64,000 nucleotides of DNA from Polytrichum commune (Eukaryota; Streptophyta; Polytrichopsida; Polytrichales; Polytrichaceae): contig OX485807.1 in the NCBI GenBank assembly GCA_950295325.1, forward strand, positions 43,494,440-43,558,439, in the 5' to 3' direction. Both the position numbers and the translations under genes were made by a program. Below, in pieces: positions 55,507 to 64,000 of this stretch. Every line of letters begins with the position of its first letter. Position 1 is the stretch's first letter. Under the pieces are notes generated by a model. It was not told the DNA's origin. It worked only from the letters and a program-made list of their open reading frames with translations, and searched no databases.

Positions 55507-58500
55507 TGTACTCATTAGACTTATGTGAGACACCTAGAAGATACAAGAATCACCTTTAAAGTGGTTCCTAATTGTTTCTTGAGTTTTTGTCCTATCCACA
55601 CCATCAGAATTAGAAGACCATAGACTTCTTTTGAGTTCTTCCCCTTTTTCTTCTTGGATTTCTGACTATTATATATTTTCTTGTTTTGATACTTTAGCTT
55701 GACAAGTACACCATTCATTTTCATTCATTCAAACTATCTTCTTTTAAAAAGTAACAGCTTGGAAATTGTTTCATCTTAGCAGTCAATGGCCTTTCCCCTC
55801 TTAACCCTTCATTACCTTATCCTTCCAAAGGTTGCAGGAATCCACCAAGGCTCATTCTTTTGGTTGAGACTATGACATGTTCACATTCAACTTTTGGCAT
55901 GCTCTCAAGGTTTCATGCATATACTCAATTATAATTCCTACATACTACAACGCCAACTTCACTTTTTAAACATATTTACTTTGGGGGCATGTTTTGCTTA
56001 TTTGTTTGAAGACCAAAGTCTTCATAGAGTTTACCTTGCTCAGTAGTTCACAAGGGGGAATCCAAATTCTATCCTCACTCAATCATTCCATAGTCTTATT
56101 CAATCCTTTCTACTTGATTCAATTCTCCAGCATATCTACATTCCCTTCTACTCATAAGTATCTTCCAACTTCATGATCATCCTTAGTCATGACTTGTGAT
56201 TAATTCTTAATCCCCCACAATACTAATGAGAAGATTGCCTTGCCAATACAACCACTCATAATCAAAAGGTTCTCAGCCCACTTCTCACGTTGTATAAATG
56301 CTTGACTTGAATGTACAAGTAGTTTCCACAACTACTAAGCCAACTTCATCTCAAAAGTAAGCCTCAAAATAAGACCAATACATAGGCTATGGTCCGAAGA
56401 GACACACTTTCCTTATCCTCTCAATCACTATGAGTAAATCAGTTTATAGTACATTCCCAAGAATATGGTCATAGAACTTAATTCTCAAATGTATTGAAAT
56501 AGATTCAAAGTTCAAGGTCACAATCAAAAATTGATGATTGAGGATACAATGGACAAAGGAATCTCTCCCCTTCCAATACTTACACAAGGCCCAAACCTTC
56601 ACAATATGGGATAAGCCTACTTGCAAAGGAACAATCCTTGATCCTACATTAATGTAATCAATTCTCCAAAACTATTGTCAAAAAAACCTTAGAAGTTCAA
56701 GATGAAGATCAAAATAATACTCTCCCTCTTTCATGAAGAAGATAGCTTACTTATTCACAATAGTGCATGTGCTAATCTTAAGGGTAGCACCTTCTCCAAT
56801 CAAACCATAGTCCCTTCAAATCCTTCATGTTTCCATTCTCCTTGATTATGGTCTTCTTACTCACCTGTCAATTAGATATCTAGCATGAATTGTGCTCCTT
56901 TTACATTATTTTTCCTATCTTCCTTAAATTTACCAATTTTCTTTGCTTCACAACCTCCAAAAAAGAAAAAAAACAATTGCATTGAAAAAGGGAGTTGTCA
57001 TCCCGACCCTTGAATTCACGATGTATTATTAACCTTGGTCCACGTCACCTCAAAATTCACTTATGTCAAATGTGATAATGAATATGGCTTAGTTAGGAAG
57101 ATTTATTTACATGATCCTGTAGATGCAAAGAGCTTAGATGAATTTGTGGGAAACTCATAGTTGTAAGAATTGCATTGTTGTTGATCAAGCTTAAACACGT
57201 GCCCGTTGTTGACAATATTGATGGGCATTTGATTCTTTGCATACAATAATGCTATATATTTGACTTATGTTGTAGATTCATTTCTTTGTGTTTTTAAACA
57301 CAATTACTTGAATGTAAACCATCTAAGTTTATCCTTCGTTGTAGCTTTTGTTCATGTTTTTTTGAGGGTTACCCACACCTAATTGCAACGTTTTAGGCAT
57401 TGAGTACAATTGCTATTATTTAAAAGTTCCACTAATGTATTGTTGTCGTTTTGTTACAAATTAACGTCAATTTTTATCAATATTCCAAAGATTTTGATAA
57501 ATGGTACAACTCACAAATAAAATAGAGTCTATAAAAGAAGTGCATTGTGTATATTACATTTACCAATAGGGTCTTAAAAATACCTCAAAGTACCATTCCA
57601 TCTACTAATAGGGTGCCAAATACTCAAGAAATTTAGATAAATAGCCCATCTTTAAATAACCATGACCACACGTGGTTTACAAAAGTATATAGCTAGTGAC
57701 CTCCTCGTGCAACTGCCACCCAAAGAAACTGCTAACGTGGTTCGCTCTAGCATATCATGGAAGGGGGGGGGGGGGTCATCTGTAGGAGCAAGTAGTCAAC
57801 ATCGCAAAGAAATGGTTTTAGAGGGTTTCAGAGGGATACTGAAAGTTGGGATATTTTCGCATGAGTTGTTAAGGAGAGCGGGGCAAGGAGACTATGATTG
57901 TTGCATTTGTGTGTGGTATTTATGTATAGAATAACATTTTTTGGGAAGTAGGGTTCCAGTTATGTGATGTGTATGTGTGTGACATTTTTGTTATTGATGC
58001 ATTGTTATACAAATCATTTTTTACAACAACATGTGGTTTATGGTACATGAATGTTAGTATTTATAGTGTATTCCTATTTCTGTACATGCCAATGTATGCT
58101 AGTATTTTTGCAATACGTTACATGATGCATGTCACACCTAACATTCTATAATAAACACATGTGCTAATAAAAATACATGTACTAATTATAAGTATATGAA
58201 GGGTGCCAACAATTACAAATTGTTTTAATGATTAGGTAACAATAGCCCACCATATTTAACGCTAAGGCAAAACAACGTTGCTTAAAAAATGTGCCATTTT
58301 CTCACATTTTGCAATGCATCTAACACGGAGTGCAATCACTAGCGGTAGAGCTTTAGTTTTAGATTGTAATAGAGCTTCGGAATTGGACAAGGTTTAGTTT
58401 TGGATGAACTTAAATGCTTGTATGCTTATTACAATGCATTGGAAGACCTTTGGTTTGAGTTTATTTCATGGTTCGCTTCAAATGGAAGAGTTTTAATTTT

Positions 58501-58887
58501 GTCATGCATGTTTAAATGAGTTTTATACATTGCTTATCACTCCGCTATTGCCTAAATCTCCTTTGGTTCAACCAATACAATCATGGGACATTGGTTTGAA
58601 AGAAATCTCCATTGTGACATATACCTTGAAAGTATCTATCTTTTGTGTGAATTAAACATAATCTGCATTTGACAATCTAATTTTTGGACAACCAACACTT
58701 GTAATACAAGTTTTTGTAAATAATTTGTTTAAATTATAATAAAAATAAAAATAATACGATTTTTATAATTTTAATGGTTTCATGACCCTAAACCCATTGG
58801 AACATGAGGATAACAAATAATCAAAAGAACCAACCAAAACTATATTTCACTTTTCCCCTCGGAACGCAATGTGGACTTGGACTACAC
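55507..58887. other. Long stretch without a recognised gene
   Basis: A 13-G run lies at 57763-57775. Minus-strand frames at 55521-55724 and 56444-56626 are lysine-rich or LINE-endonuclease-like at best and were not accepted. No TIRs, tandem repeats or RNA genes recognised. Confidence 0.5.
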
Positions 58888-59388
58888 CATTTATGGTATA
58901 TAGTGTCACATACATAGCAGTGTCACTTACCCTATTTTGAGGCGTACACTAGGTTACATTGTCGATTAACAACTTTATCATAAGTGTCAACTCATGACAC
59001 TGGGCGTTCAATGTGCTTACTAGTATCTTGGCATGCGTACGTTCGATAGGATTATGAGGTGCATGCATGTGGTATACAATGGTTTACTGTTTGAATATAT
59101 TGTACACAAATGATACTTGCCATTAGTATTCTTAAAAATATATTTATTCCCTTGCATACTAAAACGCAATGCTATCATCTAACATGTTCCAATGTGTTGT
59201 TGGAAAAGTCAGAATGTAGATATCTTTTCACTTAAAGAAGTTACTTGTGTTGACAAATAAAATCATATTGGCAATTGGCAGACATGACATTTTGAGACCT
59301 CTAGGCATCCATTTTAGGCCCTGCGCAAATAATGTACGTGACATTTGATAACATTGACGGCGTACTTGTCCTCGGTGGTGGGTATGAG
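58888..59388 (+). repeat. Dispersed repeat, copy 2 of 2
   Basis: Partner of 4643-5112, in the same orientation 54 kb away, with the same order of blocks (ATAGTGTCACATRCA, CTTACTARTATCTTGGCATG, TTTTGAGACCTCTAGGCATC). Not next to a gypsy fragment here, which argues that the repeat is a separate element. Confidence 0.65.
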
Positions 59389-59889
59389 CTTTGGGAGTTG
59401 TCCTTGGTGGTTGCTCTTGACTCTTTCATGTACGTGACAGTGTGACACGCTTGAGGGGTTTTGCCTCCCTTCAGAGGTGGGTGTCTCTTTGTGATTCTTA
59501 ATTCATTCTTGGTGTTGGCTTATTGACCTCTTATCTACTTTGTTTTATTCTACCTCATGAAGAATAGGACAACCCACCATACCTCTATAAATAATAAGAA
59601 CGTCACGACGTGTGTCATTGGACTACCTTTTGTGCGTGGCAAGAAAAAATCCTTAATGCAATACATTGTTTATGACATTTTATTTTGGATGTAAATTTTT
59701 GATCTATATATCATATTTTGCTAGGAAATTGTCAAATAGGCATAAGTAATTTTACTTGGTCAAGAAAATTACATTCTAAGTAAAACATTTGAACATGGTG
59801 TATCTTTTAAGAGTACGTAAGTGATATTAAAATGTCTAGATTGGTGTAAAGTTCAAATTATGAAGTGTTTTTCTATTTATTAATTCCCT

Positions 59890-60078
59890 GCCCACACCTA
59901 CTAGTGTGCACATCCAATTGATGGCTCCCCACTAGAATGGGGGACTTTTTGCTTGCTTCAGCTAGTGAATGGTTGAAACTCATATAGGTTACATCCAGCC
60001 ATTGGCTACAAGTGGTGGAAAAGTCCCCCTTCATGGTGGGAGCTATCCATTGGATGTGCCCACCATTAGGTGTGGTCA
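59890..60078. mobile_element. Foldback/MITE-like element (~190 bp)
   Basis: The left arm CCCACACCTACTAGTGTGCA, continuing CATCCAATTGATGGCTCCCC, pairs imperfectly with the right arm, whose complement reads CCACACCTAATGGTGGGCAC then ATCCAATGGATAGCTCCC. Arms are about 55-60 bp and both reach GGGGGACTTTT. Target duplication not clear. The overlapping minus frame is a by-product. Confidence 0.65.
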
Positions 60079-60388
60079 AGGTACAAGTATAAAGAAAAGG
60101 GTGAAGTTTTGTGACACCTACCATGGGGGAGGGTGAAATGCACAAGATTACTCTGTATCCTAATCATTTATATTTTAAGCCATATAGACCCCTAATTTCA
60201 TGATCAGGGAAACTGATTTAGCCTAGTGGGATCCAATTGAAGTGAATTAACAACAAAATCTTTTGAAAGGTGTTATAAACTGAAATCCTTTGAACACTAA
60301 TTTGTAGTAGACATGTATCCATCCATCATTGTATATCTTGCCACCATCATGTACATTTCATATATGCAATTAGGTTGACCCACACTAA

Positions 60389-60887
60389 GGGCCACTTCAC
60401 ACACGAGACTGAGAGCCCGTGACCATTACACTCCAAGCACTCTCATTGGTGGAAAGGTGGAGCCGGTCCAAGTTCGCTTCACACTACGCTTGAGGGACCA
60501 ACGGAGCAGGTGAATGCAAGACGGATGTAAAGTCTACATGGATTCCTACATGGCATCAAATGCATCATGTTTCGTGGTCACTTGGATTATTTTCAAAAAC
60601 CACCTCTTGGAGGTAGGCCTCACACAAAACCGGAAGGACCATGGCACTCCGAACGTTCAAAATCGTTGGTTTATTTTATTTTATCATGTGTGAGGATCCA
60701 CATGAATAGAAATTCATTGAAATAGCATTTGGTTGAGGCCCCGGTCACATATGGCTTCACACTACACTTGAAAATCCGTGACCACACTACATGATGTTGG
60801 AGGTGTCTTGGGACGGCCTTGGGACACTTTCTTTTGGGCTCCCACAATTTCATGGTCACAGCTCTTGGCTCATGTGTGAAGTGACCC
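60389..60887 (+). mobile_element. 499-bp Tourist-like MITE (TAA duplication)
   Basis: Starts GGGCCACTTCACACACGAGA and ends GTGTGAAGTGACCC, with TAA at 60386-60388 and 60888-60890. Inverted ends of about 38 bp (both lead to GTGACCAT). Full-length relative of both arms at 51.4-52.4 kb. Non-coding. Confidence 0.9.
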
Positions 60888-60945
60888 TAACATATCAACA
60901 ATCCACACTATTTTGAACAATAACAATAACACACACACATATATA

Positions 60946-61555
60946 CAGTCCACCCTCTATAAATGTTACACCGATAAGTGTTAACCCTCTCTAAATGTTA
61001 ACTTTCTTCTACTCCCCACATATTGCACACTATAAATGTTAAACGTGTTAATTGTTAACAAAATGGTACTCCCTTCTTTGTAAATTTGACTCTATAAATG
61101 TTAACGAATGAAATACAACCATAATATGATGATTGTGAGGGAGAGGATCGTGAGGTGGAACCCATTCCATCTTATAGTGACTTGCAATCTAGTTTTGGTA
61201 CCATTAGAAGGCACATGGAATCACGTTCATGTGATGTGTCCAAGTATGTGGGTTTGTTGGTGCAGATTGAGAAATATTTGCAAGTTGTGCATGCAGATGA
61301 ATCTCACCAAAGAACCATTGATTCATACTTCACCCGTGATTTGTAAACTTGATATTGAATAAAGTTTTGATTGGGTTTGCAATTTTATGAATGGTATTCT
61401 CTCACAAGGACTCTTCACAATTGCTTATATTTATAAATGTTAAGATTTGTATATTGCTCAAAAAAGTAATTTTATAATTGTTAACTGTTAACACCTCTAT
61501 AAATGTTACCTTTGATCCACTCCCGAGGGTTAACATTTATAGAGGGTAGACTGTA
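60946..61555 (+). mobile_element. 610-bp pogo/Emigrant-type deletion derivative
   Basis: TA lies just outside each end. The left end CAGTCCACCCTCTATAAATG then TTA is mirrored by the right end TAACATTTATAGAGGGTAGA then CTG, 23-25 bp inverted. TA duplication and CAGT...ACCTCTATAAAT ends are those of plant pogo-superfamily elements. Subterminal copies of CTATAAATGTTAA recur inward from both ends. The interior keeps the last ~74 codons of the transposase. Confidence 0.9.
61125..61349 (+). pseudogene. Pogo-like transposase C-terminus with PIP-box-like motif
   Basis: The frame after the TAA at 61122 reads YDDCEGEDREVEPIPSYSDL, then QSSFGTIRRHMES and LLVQIEKYLQVVHADE, and ends ESHQRTIDSYFTRDL before a stop (61347-61349). 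An acidic segment followed by a helical stretch and a short tail is the normal end of pogo/Tigger-type transposases. QRTIDSYF fits the PCNA-binding PIP box (Q-x-x-I/L/M-x-x-F/Y-F/Y), known in the same place in Drosophila pogo. No in-frame ATG and no catalytic domain, so it is a remnant. Its survival without stops over 74 codons suggests a fairly recent internal deletion. Confidence 0.75.
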
Positions 61556-63874
61556 TCTATATATCTATATATATATACATACATGTTTATATTTTTGGAG
61601 TGTGGTCGTTGTATGCATGAACAAACAAACGTATAATTAGTGTTTGTGTTCGGGTGTTGAGGCAAGGTACCTTGCATGGTATTTATAAAGAGACAAGCTA
61701 TTTACAACGTCAACCGAATTGCACTTTTTCAGTGTAAGTTACACGAGGGATTCAAATTTGAGGCGACTTTAGCTCCAAAGTCAAGGAGCCAAGGAGAGAG
61801 CCGGGCACTAATTAAGTGTAATATATTGGGGCCAGGGTGGAGGAAGCAAAATGAGGCCCAATACCATCTCCAAATTAAGGGGCACTTCTAATTCCAATTG
61901 TATTTATTATTATTATTCATTGTGCAACTTGGAAGGCCCTAAAGATGGTGGGAATTGCCAGCCTACTTCAGGCTGGCCAATGATGCCACCTCAACGCTAT
62001 GAAGCACAAGGTTTGAAAGGCATTAGTTTATTGAGACCTTTAACTTGAATCCTTGCGACTTTGAAAGCACTAGCCCTAAATTTGACTCTCGCACTTGAAA
62101 ATCCGCGACACGATTCTATATATGGTCATCAAGGTAGACGTGTCACGTGTGTATCTTTCTCCACCCACTTCTCATTCGATATGGAACACACACTTCACTT
62201 AAGGTAGAGGGTGCTTAAACCAACACTTTAAGCTATTGCACATACATATGGCTATGTGGTTGATATATAAAATATATATTCATGTTAGTCTTTGGGCTGA
62301 ACATAGGTATCAAGAAAGAAAAAATAAATTTAGTCTCAATTGAATATTTGATGAATATTCAAAGTCAAAACTAGCTCTTTATACCAATCCATAGGCCCCG
62401 TGTATGGCAACCTCACATATGATGAGGACCCCCACCTTCATTGCCTAGAACCAACATAACATAGCTGGGTACTAGACCCAAACTACATCAAAGCCCAAGT
62501 AGTAATGGTATGCAAAGCCACACGGGCTACCTCCATGATCCCTCCCGGTTTGCTTGCAAAACCATCACCTTGCATCCCGGGAACCGACCCCCTTGCATCC
62601 CGGGAAATGACCCTTTTGTGCTTTGTGGGCCTACCTCCTTGGCTTTGTGAATAGAATGACTAGAATAGGCATTGACAAGCCACCCTAATCCCACCTTGAA
62701 CCAACCCGAGATAGAGTGGAGCCCGTTACATACCCTACATGAAGGTCATGGAGGCCGCTATGAGGTGGCACCACTAATGGCACCTAAAACCGTCACTCCG
62801 TGGGCCCAGACACTCCTACACCGCCGGGTACGGTTCAAGGTTGTAGAGTGTTGGCAATTGGGAGGCATTTATAGGCGTTGGTTTTGGATGGGGTGTTGGT
62901 TTTAGCACCCTCTACCTTATCTTAGAGCAAGATCATTAGCAAATCCAAATGGTGCCCATAGCAATTTGTTTCATAAATTTCGGAGCTTATATGAGTATCT
63001 TGTTTATTACGAAACTGAAGATTCTCGTGCTCACTAAGTGGTCATATAGATCTTCCAATCATGTTGACTATGGAGCCTGGAACAATTGGCATATTTGGAG
63101 CACGCGTTCTGATCTATTTTCATCGCATGTCTTTGTGGTGCACATGTTCTTAGATCCGCACCTGACTTCATACCACTCAAATATAGGTGTCCGTAGTATT
63201 GTTACATGTTGGAATTACCCTATTCGAATTCAAAGTCTTAAACTATTTTGATGCATGTGTGCATTTAAAAAAGAAGTTGAAGTGGGCATGTTCGGAGGAA
63301 AACCATTCTAGGGAATCTAGAAGCAACAATCTAATTCATTTTTAGACTCCAAAATTGCAAGCGAGTCAATGGTTGTTAGTAAGTGAGCCGTATAATATAC
63401 ATGCATATACAAAAATTAATTTGAAAGCATTCAAGCTTGAAATTGTGGTAGTAATAATGGCTATTTAAAACTAGAGCATAGTGTAATCACAATTCAGGAT
63501 CATGGTTAATATGATTAGCCTTGGCTCAAGTAAGCAAGAGGGGCTAACTTCTCTACCGGTTGTTTTATGGGCTTCAATAAACTAAGGGCCATCCTCTAAG
63601 TGGGCTTTTGATTTGGTGGAGATCATGACAAAGTTGTGTGACCCACAAAGAACTAGAAACGGAGAAATGACAACACTCTCTAAAGAGTGCAATAAAAGCT
63701 TCATAGAGTATTCAAAAATTTCATTGCACCCTTTTAATTCATGGTATAATGTTTGTCAAAATTGCAAATTGTATAACGGTACATCCCAAAGAGTATGGAA
63801 AACAAGAGTAGGCGCATGGGGCAAGTTCCACAACCAAACATTCTCTAACCGTGAATATTGTTGTGACAAGGGAG
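61556..63874. other. No gene; short tandem duplication
   Basis: TA-rich microsatellite at about 61556-61580. A 23-bp tandem duplication (CCTTGCATCCCGGGAA-type) lies at 62568-62613. A copy of CATACCACTCAAATATAGGTG lies near 63170. Frames at 61676-63251 unrecognised. Confidence 0.5.
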
Positions 63875-64000
63875 GTTCGAGATGACCCTAAACTACAGGT
63901 CGATAGTGGAGAGGTACCCATTTTCGAATGGAGTGGTTGGCAGTTCGATTCCTGATGTGAAATCTTCTCTCTACTTTACAAAAAATCAAACTGACTAGAT
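63875..64000 (+). repeat. Dispersed repeat / possible SINE head, cut by window end
   Basis: AGATGACCCTAAACTAC and GAGAGGTACCCATTTTCGAA match 35337-35392. GTTCGATTCCTGA (about 63936) resembles a tRNA B box, so the segment may be a pol-III-type SINE head, but a convincing A box at the right spacing is not clear. Confidence 0.45.

Noticed and set aside
56444-56626. LINE endonuclease relic on the minus strand
   Set aside because: RDSFVHCILNHQFLIVTLNF and the residues after it only vaguely resemble the GR...NVYAP region; no catalytic motif could be read nearby.
63875-64000. tRNA gene
   Set aside because: A B-box-like GTTCGATTCC is present but no cloverleaf or acceptor stem can be drawn.

Overview
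This looks like repeat-rich, gene-poor nuclear DNA from a plant. It has no operons, no dense open frames and no bacterial signals. The sequence is AT-rich with long gene-free stretches. What can be recognised is a graveyard of plant-type transposable elements: Tourist-like MITEs with 3-bp TNA target duplications, a pogo/Emigrant-type element, hAT and Ty3/gypsy relics, LINE relics, tRNA- and 5S-rRNA-headed short elements, and one short stretch of plant telomere-type repeat. Several protein relics resemble predicted proteins I associate with seedless land plants. That points to a bryophyte, lycophyte or fern genome, but it is memory-based inference and I cannot name the organism. I found no intact cellular gene.

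Layout. 0-12 kb: a possible hAT-type MITE, a degraded Ty3/gypsy pol fragment (4.0-4.6 kb) running into a 470-bp repeat that recurs at 59 kb, a 26-bp perfect inverted-repeat element (6.2 kb), a MITE at 7.6 kb related to one at 16.3 kb, and a MITE at 8.5 kb related to one at 15.3 kb. 11-16 kb: two copies of a Tourist-like MITE with TAA and TGA duplications, around a LINE C-terminal relic. 16.2-19.5 kb: a nest of elements, with a pogo-like terminus, a 5S-headed repeat, and a pogo-like transposase N-terminus interrupted by a 1,087-bp LINE bounded by a 17-bp duplication. 20.8-21.7 kb: a nine-copy 102-bp minisatellite. 22-24.5 kb: a TIR element, a second 5S-headed copy (minus strand) and a 394-bp MITE with a near-perfect internal hairpin.

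24.6-27.1 kb: a long dead transposase with SWIM-family features, with a second partial copy at 48.5-49.4 kb. 28.4-29.7 kb: a 93-bp micro-MITE and a hAT transposase relic. 30.9-35.7 kb: a composite dispersed repeat, one copy of which carries a LINE with a 16-bp duplication. 36.1-37.4 kb: a 682-bp hAT element with an 8-bp duplication, then a 525-bp TAA-flanked MITE. 38.2 kb: a tRNA-type SINE with the same 93-bp micro-MITE inserted in its A box. 44.0-44.9 kb: a LINE reverse-transcriptase relic. 51.4-53.1 kb: two copies of a ~497-bp MITE head-to-head as a ~1-kb inverted repeat, plus a shorter relative. 53.2-55.3 kb: the longest copy of an RNase-H-bearing LINE. 58.9-61.6 kb: the distant repeat copy, a foldback element, another 499-bp MITE and a 610-bp pogo deletion derivative that keeps the transposase C-terminus.

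The parts do not act together as a pathway. They record successive insertion and decay. Most coding relics carry many stops, several at positions where the families usually have Trp or Gln, as expected from C-to-T decay of methylated DNA. Boundaries given without target duplications are approximate, and family names rest on motifs read by eye.
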